NCBI GenBank assembly: GCA_963830775.1
Contig: CAWHNT010000045.1
Coordinates: 1-45,227, forward strand
Source: CAWHNT01 sp963830775
GTDB lineage: Bacteria; Pseudomonadota; Alphaproteobacteria; Geminicoccales; Geminicoccaceae
Direction of reading: 5' to 3'
DNA: 45,227 nucleotides
Translations under genes and position numbers: made by a program
Notes under the pieces: generated by a model
Told to the model about the DNA's origin: nothing
The model's input: only the letters and a program-made list of their open reading frames with translations
Databases searched by the model: none
Part shown: positions 7,159 to 16,323 of the stretch, one piece after another
Numbering within the stretch: the first letter of the stretch is position 1
How the letters are laid out: each line of letters begins with the position of its first letter

Positions 7159-8814
7159 ATGGCTGGCGATCGGGGAGGTATCGGCACCGTGGTGCCGCTC
7201 GAGGGCAGGCTCGATGTGGTGGTGGTCGGTGCCGGGTTTGCCGGGCTGTACATGCTGCACTGCCTGCGCGGGCTGGGCCTCTCGGCGGTGGCGTTCGAGG
7301 CCGGCCAGGATGTGGGCGGGACCTGGTACTGGAACCGCTATCCCGGTGCCCGCTGCGACGTCGAGAGCCTGCAATACTCCTACGCCTTCTCCGACGATCT
7401 CCAGCAGGATTGGTCCTGGAGCGAGCGCTACGCCACCCAGCCGGAGATCCTGACCTACGCCCGGCACGTGGCGGACCGGCTGGACCTGCGACGCCAAATC
7501 CGCTTCGGCACGCGCGTGACCTCGGCCGTGTTCGACGAGGCGGCAGAGCGTTGGCTGGTCCGCACCGACCGGGGCGATGCGGTCAGCGCGCGGTTCTGCG
7601 TCATGGCGACCGGCTGCCTGTCGACGGCACGGGTGCCGGACTTCCCGGGGCTCGAGACCTTCCGCGGACGGACCTACCACACCGGCGCCTGGCCCCACGA
7701 ACCCGTGGACCTCAAGGGCCAAAGGGTGGGCGTGATCGGCACCGGCTCCTCGGCGATCCAGGCGATCCCGCTCCTGGCACGGCAAGCCGGACACCTCGTC
7801 GTCTTCCAGCGCACGCCGAACTACAGCGTGCCCGCGCACAACCACCCGCTCACGCCGGAGTTCCAGCGCGCGTGGAAGGCCGCCTACGACGAGCATCGGC
7901 GGCGAGCCAGGGAGACGCGCAACGGCATCCTCACCTCGCCCAACGACGTCCCGGCCCTGGCGGTCGACGAGGAGGAGCGGCAGCGGGTCTATGAGGCGCG
8001 CTGGCAGGCAGGCGGCATCCCGTTCATGGCCGCGTTCAACGACCTGATCCTGAGCGAGGAGGCCAACGACACCGCGGCCGAGTTCGTCCGGACGAAGATC
8101 AGGAGCATCGTGCGCGACCCCGCGGTGGCCGAGCTCCTGACTCCCAGGGACTATCCGATCGGCACCAAGCGCATCTGCGTCGACACCGAATATTATGAGA
8201 CCTTCAATCGGGACAATGTCACGCTCGTGGACGTCCGCAACGCGCCGATCGAGGCCATCACGCCCACGGGCCTGCGCACCAGCGGGGCCGCCTACGAGCT
8301 GGACAGCATCGTCTTCGCCACGGGCTTCGACGCCATGACCGGCACGCTGCTGGCGATGGACATTGCCGGCCGGGGCGGGCGCACCCTACGGGAGGCCTGG
8401 GCGGACGGGCCGCGCAGCTATCTCGGGCTGATGGTGGCGGGCTTCCCCAACCTGTTCACGATCACCGGCCCGGGCAGCCCGTCGGTGCTCAGCAACATGA
8501 TGGTCTCGATCGAGCAGCACGTGGGCTGGGTCCGCGACTGCCTTGCCCATCTCCAGGCGCACGACAGCACCCTGATCGAGGCCACGCCCGAGGCCGAGGA
8601 AGCCTGGATGGAGCATGTCCGCGAGGTCGGCGAGCGCACGCTCTATCCACGCGCCAACTCCTGGTATGTCGGCGCCAACATCCCGGGCAAGCCACGCACC
8701 TTCATGCCCTATATCGGCGGCGTGCCGGTCTATCGGCGCAAATGCGAGGAGATCGCCGCCCGGGGCTATGAGGGCTTCCGCTTCACGGCACGGCAGAGGG
8801 TGGCCGCGGAATAG
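7159..8814 (+). CDS. Flavin-dependent Baeyer-Villiger monooxygenase
   Basis: A 551-aa FAD/NADPH monooxygenase. ATG 7159 starts just ahead of the FAD Rossmann motif VVVVGAGFAGL (about residue 20); the upstream open frame is antisense to the HNH gene. Further signatures are GGTWYWNRYPGARCD (typical of cyclohexanone/phenylacetone monooxygenases), the BVMO fingerprint FRGRTYHTGAWP (FxGxxxHxxxWP, about residue 168) and the NADPH Rossmann motif GVIGTGSSAIQ. Length is normal for type I BVMOs, which insert oxygen next to a ketone to give an ester or lactone. No pathway neighbours reveal the substrate. It converges with the solute-binding gene, 6 bp apart. Confidence 0.9.
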   Translation: MAGDRGGIGTVVPLEGRLDVVVVGAGFAGLYMLHCLRGLGLSAVAFEAGQDVGGTWYWNRYPGARCDVESLQYSYAFSDDLQQDWSWSERYATQPEILTYARHVADRLDLRRQIRFGTRVTSAVFDEAAERWLVRTDRGDAVSARFCVMATGCLSTARVPDFPGLETFRGRTYHTGAWPHEPVDLKGQRVGVIGTGSSAIQAIPLLARQAGHLVVFQRTPNYSVPAHNHPLTPEFQRAWKAAYDEHRRRARETRNGILTSPNDVPALAVDEEERQRVYEARWQAGGIPFMAAFNDLILSEEANDTAAEFVRTKIRSIVRDPAVAELLTPRDYPIGTKRICVDTEYYETFNRDNVTLVDVRNAPIEAITPTGLRTSGAAYELDSIVFATGFDAMTGTLLAMDIAGRGGRTLREAWADGPRSYLGLMVAGFPNLFTITGPGSPSVLSNMMVSIEQHVGWVRDCLAHLQAHDSTLIEATPEAEEAWMEHVREVGERTLYPRANSWYVGANIPGKPRTFMPYIGGVPVYRRKCEEIAARGYEGFRFTARQRVAAE

Positions 8815-8820
8815 GCAGGC

Positions 8821-10138
8821 TCAGCTCGCCGCATAGTAGCGCTCGGCATGGCGCTGCGCTTCCTTGGCGGCGTCTGCCGGCGACCTTCCACCCAAGCAGA
8901 CGGCTGCAAACATCCTGACCACGATGTAGTCCGCGAGCACGGCCGCGGAGGCACGGCCGAGGGTGCCCGGGTATCCGTACCACAGCATGTTCCTCGCCGT
9001 GTCACGGAACGGCGTCACCGCGGGATCGCTGGTCCAGAATGGCAGCGCATCGTAGGCCTTGAGGGTTGGCTGCACATAGCCCAGGCTCGAGCTCAACCAG
9101 GGTCCATACTGCTCGGTGTCGAGCATGTGCGCGAGATAGGCCTTGGCAGTGTCGGCCTGCAGGGTGTGGCGAAAGATGTAGGCGTTGACCACAAGCGCGG
9201 CCTCGGTCGGCCGGCCAACCGGGCCAACGAAGAACCGCTCGGCGCTCATGTCGTCGGCGATTGCGCGAGAGCGCCGGTCGGACGAGTTCCTGGCGACGTG
9301 GTAGAGCGAGATGCCATTCTGCGTCAGCCCGATCTCGCCGTTCAAGAAGGCCTTATTGTTGCTCGGGTCGAGCCAGGAGGCCGTACCCGGAACGAAGGTG
9401 GCGTGAAGCTCTCTGGCAAACTCGAGTGCTTCCACTGTTCTCGGATTGTCGATGATGACCTGGTTGCCCTGGTCCGCCACGGCCGAGCCGAAGGCCCACA
9501 GCACCGAGTGGGTCCAGGCATTGCCGTCCCCGACCGCGTTGCCGAGGGCGAAGACTGGCGGGTGACCATTTCGCTTGAGCGCGCGGCAGAGCTCAAGGAA
9601 GCCCGCCGGGTCGGAAGGCACCCTCTCGAACCCGGCCTCCTGCACCCAAGAGCGCCGACAGTAGACACTGTTGCCGCTGACTGCGATGGGCAGGCTGATC
9701 CAGGTGCCGTCGGCCCGTCGTCCACAACCCTCGGCCGCCTCCCACCAGCCGCCGTGCCTGGCACCGATCTCGGCCGCGAGGGTGGAGAGGTCCAGAACCT
9801 TCTCCGGGGCAGTGTGCGGATCGTCGAGCCAGCCCAGGACGATGTCGGGTCCGGAGCTGGCCTCCGCCGCGGCGGAGGCCTTGGGTCTCAGAATCCTCCC
9901 AAGGCTGGTAGTCGACCCGGACCTCGACCCCGGTCCTCTCGGTAAAGCGTCGCGTGTTCGCGTCGAACAGGCGCTGTTCCCCTGCGAGAAAGGGAGTTGG
10001 CCGCAGCACGTGCAGCCGAGCCGCCCGGCCAGTTGAGGCGGGAACCGGATCGAGCCGGTCGCTTGAAGGTCCCTCTCCGGCACAGCCGATGAGGCCTCCG
10101 CCCAGAGCAAGGGCACTCCGCCTTGACCATCTGCTCAT
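8821..10138 (-). pseudogene. ABC transporter substrate-binding lipoprotein, single-base frameshift
   Basis: The N-terminus (start 10138) reads MSRWSRRSALALGGGLIGC, a twin-Arg leader with a lipobox ending at Cys, and runs to VEVRVDYQPWED. The rest (LRPKASAAAEASSGPDIVLG onward to AERYYAAS) lies in another frame. Removing one A of the AA at 9892-9893 on the plus strand restores the join WED-LRPK and a protein of about 438 aa resembling family-1 solute-binding proteins (sugar/polyol type). No permease or ATPase gene is adjacent. Either an inactivated orphan binding protein or a one-base sequencing error. Confidence 0.75.
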
Positions 10139-10179
10139 CGAGCTGCCCTCCTTTTCCGAGCGGTGCCGGCCTACTCACC

Positions 10180-10683
10180 CTAGGTCAGCGCATCGATCTC
10201 CTCTGGCGTGAGCTCGCCCGGCACCAGCGTCACCGGCAGCTTGATGCGGCGGCCGAGATTGCTCAGGAGGTAGGTGACGAGCGGGCCCGGGTTGCTGCCG
10301 CCGCGGGCGGTGCCCAGGACCAGCAAGGAGATGGTGTGGTCCTCCTGGAGGAGGGCCGCCAGCTGCTCGGCGCGCGCACCTTCGCGGATGTGGATCACCG
10401 GGATCGTGCCGGTCTGGGCGAAGACCTCGGCCGCCAGGGCCTGGACGCGCTGCTCGGCCTCGTCGCGGGCCTCCGCCTCCATCACCCGGCCGACGCCCAG
10501 CCAGTGCTGGAACTCGAGCGGCTCGATCACGTAGAGCAGCGCCACCCGGCCCTTGGTGCGCTGGGCGCGGCGGCAGGCATAACGGAGCGCCATGCGCATC
10601 TCCTCGGTCTCGTCGACGACGACGAGGAAGACGCGGGGTGCGTTGAGCGGGCTCGAGGCGGCGGAGGCGGTGGGCTCGGTCAC
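10180..10683 (-). CDS. Universal stress protein (UspA family)
   Basis: A 167-aa single-domain Usp-fold protein. VFLVVVDETEEMRMALRYAC forms strand 1 and helix 1, followed by VALLYVIEPLEFQHW. The nucleotide-loop region VLGTARGGSNPGPL departs from the canonical G-x2-G-x9-G(S/T), so ATP binding is uncertain. Stops 3 bp before the TIGR02186-type gene on the same strand, which suggests cotranscription with the transporter block. Usp proteins modulate survival under stress; the partner is unknown. Confidence 0.85.
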   Translation of the reverse strand: MTEPTASAASSPLNAPRVFLVVVDETEEMRMALRYACRRAQRTKGRVALLYVIEPLEFQHWLGVGRVMEAEARDEAEQRVQALAAEVFAQTGTIPVIHIREGARAEQLAALLQEDHTISLLVLGTARGGSNPGPLVTYLLSNLGRRIKLPVTLVPGELTPEEIDALT

Positions 10684-10686
10684 GCG

Positions 10687-11463
10687 TCAGGGCCTGCGGA
10701 AAACGGCTGCCGCCATCCAGCCGGCGAGCACGGCCAGGGCGATCGAAGCCAGGGCATAGAGGGCCGGCTGCTGACGGGCGAAGTCGTAGAGCTCGGCCTC
10801 GAGCCCGACCTTCGAGATGTCGAGTGCGCTGGTCTGGGCATTGGTGACGCGGCCGTCCACGAACTGGAATACCTGAACCTGATATGTACCCGGGGTCACG
10901 TTGGCCGGGAAGCTGAGCCGGGTGCGGAAGAGGGTGCCGCCAAGGAAGGTAATGGCGCCGCCGCCCTCCGGATAGAGGCTCACCCGCTGCTTGCCGCGGA
11001 TGAAGGCCGAGCGGAAGGCCGCCAGGGTGGCGCCGTCGACCAGCTCGTCCGGTGCCGCCTGCAGCCGGAGATTGGCGACGCCGATCTGGTGCCGGGCGAG
11101 CTCGCTGGGCACCGCCATGTCGACCAGGTCCCGGCTGGTCGCCACGGCGTAGTAGCTGGGGGCGTTGGCGAGGACCACGGCGTCGCTGTAGATCCAGATC
11201 AATCCCGCCCGCCGCTTGCGGCGTACGGTGGCGTCCTCGGCCGGTCCCCGGACGACCACGGCGACATCGCTGCCCGGCTGGTCCACGGCGCCGAACAGGA
11301 GCACGTCGGTGCCGGTGAAGGCCGTGGTGATGGCGATCAGATGGTCGGAGAGGTCGGCCACGAAGCTCGCGGCCCGCGCCGCCGTCGCGAGGAGCGCAAG
11401 CCCCAGCAAGGCTGCGGCGATGCGCCGGGCCCATGGCCACGATCCTGCCCCCCGCACCGGCAA
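10687..11463 (-). CDS. TIGR02186/PF09608-type alphaproteobacterial membrane protein
   Basis: 258 aa: an N-terminal signal or membrane helix (RRIAAALLGLALLATAARAA), a long periplasmic beta-rich domain (LIAITTAFTGTDVLLFGAVD, VVVRGPAEDATVRRK, LSFPANVTPGTYQVQVFQF) and a C-terminal membrane helix (YALASIALAVLAGWMAAAVF). This layout and the FTGTDVLLFGA stretch match the conserved alphaproteobacterial family usually found next to sulfite-exporter/sulfur-transport genes. Here it lies 63 bp downstream of a YeeE/YedE transporter, supporting a role in sulfur handling. Biochemical role unknown. Confidence 0.75.
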   Translation of the reverse strand: MPVRGAGSWPWARRIAAALLGLALLATAARAASFVADLSDHLIAITTAFTGTDVLLFGAVDQPGSDVAVVVRGPAEDATVRRKRRAGLIWIYSDAVVLANAPSYYAVATSRDLVDMAVPSELARHQIGVANLRLQAAPDELVDGATLAAFRSAFIRGKQRVSLYPEGGGAITFLGGTLFRTRLSFPANVTPGTYQVQVFQFVDGRVTNAQTSALDISKVGLEAELYDFARQQPALYALASIALAVLAGWMAAAVFRRP

Positions 11464-11526
11464 GGAAGCCTCCAGCTTCAGCTCAGTGGCCCTGAATAGC
11501 CGGCCGTGACGGAGAAGGGGAGGGGC

Positions 11527-12603
11527 TCAGGCGGTCCCTGCGGCACCGGCCCTTGCGGTCCAGGGGAGGACGCGGCCGGTCTCCAGCGAGCGCACGCCCC
11601 ACCAGGCGCCGGCCAGCATCGCCGGCAGGGCCAGGAGGGCATGGAGCGAAAGGGTGGAGACACCGGTGATGCCCTGGCCCACCGTGCAGCCCAGCGCCAG
11701 CGCCCCGCCCGCGCCCATCAACAGTCCGCCCAGGCAATGCCGGACCATGTCGTCGCGGGAGACGAAGGTCTCGAGGCGGAGCTGGCCCGACCGGGCCGCC
11801 ACCGCCGCGGCGCCGAGCACCGTCCCGCCGACGGCGGCGATGGCGAAGCCCGGGGACTGCGCGCCGGTCATCAGCCACAGCAGGCCGTCCCCGGCCGGCT
11901 GGACGTAGTTGAGCGAGAGCGGCACGGCGGCACCGAGCGCGCTTGTCAGAGCCCAGCCCGAGGCCACGATGGCACCCAGTGCCACGCCGGCCGCGAGGTC
12001 GCCGGGCGAGTGCCGGAAGCGCGCGTCGGCGAGGACGAAGGCCAGCAGTGGTGCGAGGAGAAGGGCGGTGGCCAGGCTGGTCGCGACACCCGGCGCCATG
12101 CCGAGATGCTGGGTGAGACCTGGAAGTCCGTGGTCGGAGCCGAGCTGGATGCTGCCGACTTCGGCAAGGCCGCGCTTGAGGGTGGCAAAGGGGCCGGTGA
12201 GGACAGCAAGGGCGGTGACCGCCATCACCAGGAGCACGAGGAGCGCCTTCAAGCTCCCGCCGCCGAGGCGGACCAGCGCCCGGCTGGTGCAGCCGCCTGC
12301 CAGCACCATGCCGTGGCCGAACAGAAGCCCGCCCAGGACGGCACCGAGCCAGAAGACCGGCTGGCCGAGATAGGGTGTCGCCTGCAGGGTGACGAGGCCA
12401 CCGGCGGCCAGGCCCTGGGTGCCCAGGAGGGCCGTGGCGATCGCCAGCGCCCAGACCCGCAAGCGCCGCAGGCTGCCGAACAGCACGTAGTCGCTGACCG
12501 CACCCATGGTGCAGAAGTGGGTCGCCTGCACGACGCCGCCGAAGAGGGCGCCGATCAGGAGGCCGGCTGCGGTGAGGAGGAGGCTGGGGTCGAGGCCGCT
12601 CAT
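11527..12603 (-). CDS. YeeE/YedE family sulfur-compound transporter
   Basis: A 358-aa polytopic inner-membrane protein with about nine or more hydrophobic segments and two sulphur-transport repeats. Conserved Cys residues that relay thiosulfate in TsuA-type relatives are visible: QATHFCTMGAVSDY, VLAGGCTSRALVRLGGG and ALGCTVGQGITG. Likely imports thiosulfate or a related sulfur species. Forms a same-strand block with the TIGR02186-type and Usp genes downstream. A TusA-like partner is not seen. Confidence 0.85.
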   Translation of the reverse strand: MSGLDPSLLLTAAGLLIGALFGGVVQATHFCTMGAVSDYVLFGSLRRLRVWALAIATALLGTQGLAAGGLVTLQATPYLGQPVFWLGAVLGGLLFGHGMVLAGGCTSRALVRLGGGSLKALLVLLVMAVTALAVLTGPFATLKRGLAEVGSIQLGSDHGLPGLTQHLGMAPGVATSLATALLLAPLLAFVLADARFRHSPGDLAAGVALGAIVASGWALTSALGAAVPLSLNYVQPAGDGLLWLMTGAQSPGFAIAAVGGTVLGAAAVAARSGQLRLETFVSRDDMVRHCLGGLLMGAGGALALGCTVGQGITGVSTLSLHALLALPAMLAGAWWGVRSLETGRVLPWTARAGAAGTA

Positions 12604-12636
12604 GCGGCAGGAGATGGGGTGCGGGCCCGCCCGCCG

Positions 12637-13962
12637 CTATGTGCCGAAGGCGAAGTCGTAGAGCAGCTTCATGTTGAGGCAGATGATCACGGCCGCCACC
12701 ACCCAGGCCAGCACCGCGACCCAGCGCGGCGCCACGAGGTCGCCCATCTTGCCGCGATCGGTGGTGAAGCGGACCAGCGGCACCACGGCGAAGGGCAGCT
12801 GCATGCTGAGGACCACCTGGCTCAGGACCAGCATCTGGCCCGTGCCGCTCTCGCCATAGATCCAGGCCACGATCACGACCGGCACCACGGCCAGGAGCCG
12901 GGTCACGGCGCGCCGCAGCCAGGGTGCGAGCCGCAGCCGCAGGAAGCCCTCCATGACGATCTGGCCGGCCAGCGTGGCCGTGATGGTGGAGTTCTGGCCC
13001 GAGGCCAGGAGGGCCAGCGCGAACAGCGTGCTGGCGGCGGCCACGCCCAGCGTGGGTGAGAGCAGGTTGTAGGCGTCCTGGATCTCGGCCACCTCGGTCT
13101 GGCCGGTATGGTGGAAGGCGGCTGCCGCCAGGATCAGGATCGCCGCGTTGATGAAGAGGGCGAAGCTCAGCGCCACGGTGCTGTCGATGGTGGCGAACCT
13201 GAGCGCCTCGCGCTTGCCCTCGCGCGTCGGCGCCCAGGCCCTGGTCTGCACGATCGAGGAGTGCAAATAGAGGTTGTGGGGCATCACGGTGGCACCCAGG
13301 ATGCCGATCGCGATGTAGAGCATGCCGGGGTCGGTGATGATCGCGGGGTTGGGGATGAAGCCCTGGGCCACGGCGGCGATGTCGGGCTGGGCCAGGGCGA
13401 GCTCGATCACGAAGCAGACCGCGATCAGCGCCATGAGGCTCATCACCAGCGCCTCCAGCCAGCGAAAGCCGCGCTGCTGGAGGAGGAGGATCAGGAGCAC
13501 GTCCAGAGCCGTCAGCGTGGCACCCAGCACGAGCGGGATGCCGAACAGAAGCTGCAGCGCGATCGCCGTGCCGATGACCTCGGCGAGGTCGCAGGCGATG
13601 ATCGCCAGCTCGCAGATGACCCACAAGGCGAGATTGACCGCCGGCGGATAGTGGGCACGGCAGGCCTGGGCGAGGTCGCGGCCGGTGGCGATCCCGAGCC
13701 GGGCCGACAGCGACTGCAGCAGGATCGCCATCAGGTTCGAGAGCAGGATCACCGAGAGCAGGGTGTAGCCGTAGGCCGAGCCGCCGGCCAGGTCGGTGGC
13801 CCAGTTGCCGGGGTCCATGTAGCCGACGGCGACGAGATAGCCGGGACCCAGGAAGGCCAGGAAGCGACGGAACGCCGGCCCGCTGCCCACGGCAATCGAG
13901 CCATGCACCTCGGGCAGGCTCGGCAGCTCGAGCTCGCGACGCCAGGCAAAGCGAACGGCCAT
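12637..13962 (-). CDS. mntH: Nramp-type divalent metal (Mn2+) transporter MntH
   Basis: 441 aa from ATG 13962, which has GGAG 10 nt upstream; an in-frame ATG at 14001 lacks a ribosome site. Nramp signatures are complete: GYMDPGNWATDLAGG (metal-binding DPGN in TM1), VMPHNLYLHSSIVQTR (MPH of TM6) and LLASGQNSTITATLAGQ. About eleven membrane helices. A proton-coupled importer of Mn2+/Fe2+ in the inner membrane. An inverted repeat 58 bp upstream may be a metal-regulator operator. Confidence 0.92.
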   Translation of the reverse strand: MAVRFAWRRELELPSLPEVHGSIAVGSGPAFRRFLAFLGPGYLVAVGYMDPGNWATDLAGGSAYGYTLLSVILLSNLMAILLQSLSARLGIATGRDLAQACRAHYPPAVNLALWVICELAIIACDLAEVIGTAIALQLLFGIPLVLGATLTALDVLLILLLQQRGFRWLEALVMSLMALIAVCFVIELALAQPDIAAVAQGFIPNPAIITDPGMLYIAIGILGATVMPHNLYLHSSIVQTRAWAPTREGKREALRFATIDSTVALSFALFINAAILILAAAAFHHTGQTEVAEIQDAYNLLSPTLGVAAASTLFALALLASGQNSTITATLAGQIVMEGFLRLRLAPWLRRAVTRLLAVVPVVIVAWIYGESGTGQMLVLSQVVLSMQLPFAVVPLVRFTTDRGKMGDLVAPRWVAVLAWVVAAVIICLNMKLLYDFAFGT

Positions 13963-14019
13963 CGTGGCCCATCTCCGGTTCCTCGAGGGGACCGGCAGCA
14001 TGTATCATCTGCTTAACTG

Positions 14020-14037
14020 ATTTAGAAGAAGCTAAAT
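14020..14037. promoter_or_regulatory. Candidate metalloregulator operator upstream of mntH
   Basis: Perfect inverted repeat ATTTAG-N6-CTAAAT in an AT-rich island between mntH and bactofilin, 58 bp ahead of the mntH start. Position and symmetry suit a MntR/DtxR- or Fur/Mur-type site. The regulator is inferred, not seen. Confidence 0.35.
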
Positions 14038-14176
14038 GAGAGGCCGGCGATCAGCTGGTGCGCGCCGGACACATGCCAGCGTGCCCGACAGCCTCGCGGG
14101 CGGGGACTTCCTCGTGCCTATCGGCCTTCGGCCTGCTTGAGGCGGCACTTTCGTACTTCGTGCGAAGGCGCGCTAG

Positions 14177-14611
14177 CTAGGTCAGATGGTCGGTGAGCGT
14201 CAGCTCGTCGTGACCGGACTGGTCGGTGACGCGCCGGCAGTGGCCCTCGAAGCTCGCACCCTGGTCGATGCTGAGCAGATCGTGGGTGATGTCGGCCACC
14301 ACCTTGCAGCCGCCCACGAGATGCACGCGGCGGGCGCGGACCGAGCCGCGGACGATGCCGTGAACCACCAGCTCCTGGGTCTCGACATGCCCGTCGAGAT
14401 AGCCGGATTCACCGATGGTGACCGAGTGCGCCTCGACATCGCCGTCGATCCGGCCGTCGATATGCAGCTCGCCCTCGGTCCGGACATTGCCGACGATGTG
14501 CAGGTCCGAGGCGATGATCGACGGCCCGCGGCTGCGCTGGCTCGACTTCGGTCGCGATCGGGCCGGCACCAGGGCCGTGCCGGTGGAGTCGCCCCTATTT
14601 TTTAAAAACAT
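14177..14611 (-). CDS. Bactofilin cytoskeletal protein
   Basis: About 144 aa from ATG 14611 (MFLKNRGDSTG). Right-handed beta-helix repeats are plain: IIASDLHIVGNVRTEGELHI, DGRIDGDVEAHSVTIGESGY, LDGHVETQELVVHGIVRGSV, RARRVHLVGGCKVVADI. Bactofilins polymerise into membrane-associated filaments that direct local cell-wall synthesis. Its start lies 17 bp inside the 3' end of the M23 peptidase gene, so translation is probably coupled. A longer frame to 14653 exists but would run deeper into the peptidase. Confidence 0.9.
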   Translation of the reverse strand: MFLKNRGDSTGTALVPARSRPKSSQRSRGPSIIASDLHIVGNVRTEGELHIDGRIDGDVEAHSVTIGESGYLDGHVETQELVVHGIVRGSVRARRVHLVGGCKVVADITHDLLSIDQGASFEGHCRRVTDQSGHDELTLTDHLT

Positions 14612-15923
14612 CGCCCAGATGCCTCCCCGCCTCGAGGAACTGGCCGGGATCATAGGGCTCGCCGTCGACCCGCACCTCGTAGTGCAGATGCTCGCCGGTG
14701 CTGCGGCCGGTGCTGCCCATGATGCCCACCTGCCCGTGCAGCGCCACCTGCTGCCCGGACTTCACCAGCACCTTCCTCAGATGGCCGTAACGGGTCGTGA
14801 TTCCCATGCCGTGGTCGATCTCGACCATGTTGCCGTAGGCGCCGGCAGGCCCGGCGCTCAGCACCCTGCCCGGTGCGGTCGCCAGGATGGTGGCATTGTC
14901 GGGCCCGCCGAAATCGAGGCCGGTGTGCAGGGCCGGGCGGTTGGTGATCGGATCGCGCCTGACGCCGAAGCCGCTGGTGGTGCGATAGACGTCGAGTGGG
15001 GCCACCAGCGGCATCGCCTTGAGGAGCGCATGCACGGCGCGCAGCCGTGACATCTCCTCGCGCAGCTGCGGCTGGAAGACGGCGGGGCTGCTGCCGTGCG
15101 GCAGGTCGAGCGGGACCGGCTCCAGTGGGCCGCCCTGGCCGGAGCTGAGCTTCGTGTCCACCCGCTCGATCAGCCGGTCGACATTGACGCCCGAGGTCTC
15201 CAGCACCTGCTCCAAGGCACTCACCTGGCCCAGGATCCAGCTGCGCACCCGGTTGGCCTCGGCGCTGACACCCCGGCGCATCTCGCCCAGCCGGTTCTCC
15301 AGGAGCTCCACCCGCCAGCGCAGCCCGTTCTCGGTCCGCCGCAGACGGTCGCGCTCGCCTGCCGTCGAGGCGAGCCGTGCCTCGAGCCCGGCAATGCGCT
15401 GGGCCAGGGCGCCGGCCTCCCCCGGTTGCGGCCCGAGGCCGGAGCGCTCCATCGCGCGCCCGGCCTCCTCGGCAAGGCTCGTGGCGCGCACCGCATCCCG
15501 CTCCCGGGTCGCCGCCTCCAGCTCGCCGCGGGTGTTCTCGAGCTCACGCTCCAGCGTCGTCTGCAGCTCGGTGAGGCTCTCGATCGTGGCCCGCTGCTGC
15601 GAGCCCATGCGGTCGAGCTCCGAGATCATCTGCCGCAGACGGCCCTCGGTCGAGGAGCGCGAACGCCGGCCGGCATCGGTCACCTGCTGGAGGGACTCGA
15701 GGCGCTGGCTCTGCTCGGCGATCTGGATCTGGCTGGTGAGATAGCCGGTGGTGCCGAAAGCCGCAGCGGTGGTGCTCAAATAGATCGCGACCAACGCAAG
15801 CAGCTGGCTTCGCGAGGTGATGGTGAAGGTGCGATAGCCACTGTTGGTCTTGACCAGGATCTGCCGCTTGGGAAGAAGACGAGCAAAAAAGCTGTCCGGG
15901 CGATGGGCTCGGTCGCGCGGCAT
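14595..15923 (-). CDS. Membrane-anchored M23 murein endopeptidase
   Basis: 442 aa from ATG 15923 (MPRDRAHRPDSFFARL). One N-terminal membrane helix (LLALVAIYLSTTAAAFGTTG), then a long coiled coil (about residues 75-270, rich in E/R/L/Q), then a C-terminal LytM/M23 domain. Zn ligands are HTGLDFGG (HxxxD) and EHLHYEV (HxH), so the site looks active. It would cleave peptidoglycan cross-links in the periplasm. Pairing with an overlapping bactofilin gene is a known arrangement in which bactofilin positions the hydrolase. Confidence 0.88.
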   Translation of the reverse strand: MPRDRAHRPDSFFARLLPKRQILVKTNSGYRTFTITSRSQLLALVAIYLSTTAAAFGTTGYLTSQIQIAEQSQRLESLQQVTDAGRRSRSSTEGRLRQMISELDRMGSQQRATIESLTELQTTLERELENTRGELEAATRERDAVRATSLAEEAGRAMERSGLGPQPGEAGALAQRIAGLEARLASTAGERDRLRRTENGLRWRVELLENRLGEMRRGVSAEANRVRSWILGQVSALEQVLETSGVNVDRLIERVDTKLSSGQGGPLEPVPLDLPHGSSPAVFQPQLREEMSRLRAVHALLKAMPLVAPLDVYRTTSGFGVRRDPITNRPALHTGLDFGGPDNATILATAPGRVLSAGPAGAYGNMVEIDHGMGITTRYGHLRKVLVKSGQQVALHGQVGIMGSTGRSTGEHLHYEVRVDGEPYDPGQFLEAGRHLGDVFKK

Positions 15924-16126
15924 TCCTGGCAGCTCCAATCGGCATCTGCGACACACGAGCCTCCTGGTACGCCTGGGGCTGGTCGTGCGTCTGTTGTTCT
16001 GCTCTTTCCGGCGCGGCATTATGGTCACAATGCCGGGTGGCGCAAGCCGGAACGGCCGCAGCGCTCCGCCGCTGGGGCGACCGGCCGCTGGCCGGCGAGC
16101 CCTCGGCTGAAGGCGACCACGATGCA

Positions 16127-16198
16127 AAGCGCCGTCGCCAGCGCCTCGCCCCGCTCCTGATCCTGCCGTGCCTTGCTGATGAAGATGTCGCTTGTGGC
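16127..16198 (-). pseudogene. Possible TIR-domain N-terminal fragment
   Basis: The minus frame reads ATSDIFISKARQDQERGEAL before similarity is lost. This resembles the opening of bacterial TIR domains (DIFISYxRxDxxxAEAL). Only about 24 residues, with Lys where Tyr is usual, so it is a relic at best. It lies in the 400-bp gap (15924-16323) between the divergent M23 and DUF1003 genes, in which nothing else was recognised. Confidence 0.3.
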
Positions 16199-16323
16199 AG
16201 GTGCGATGCTTGCGTCCTCGGCGAGCGTCAATGGCGCGCCGTGGCCGGAACGTGTGCCCGCCATCCAGGTTCTCAGGCGGGCGGCGCTGCCGCCTGATCG
16301 AGGAGCGGGGCCGGGGCCGACTG

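Noticed and set aside
11483..14008. 841-codon minus-strand open frame across YeeE and MntH
   Set aside because: It lies in a different frame from two well-supported membrane protein genes and is rich in Arg/Pro/Gly.
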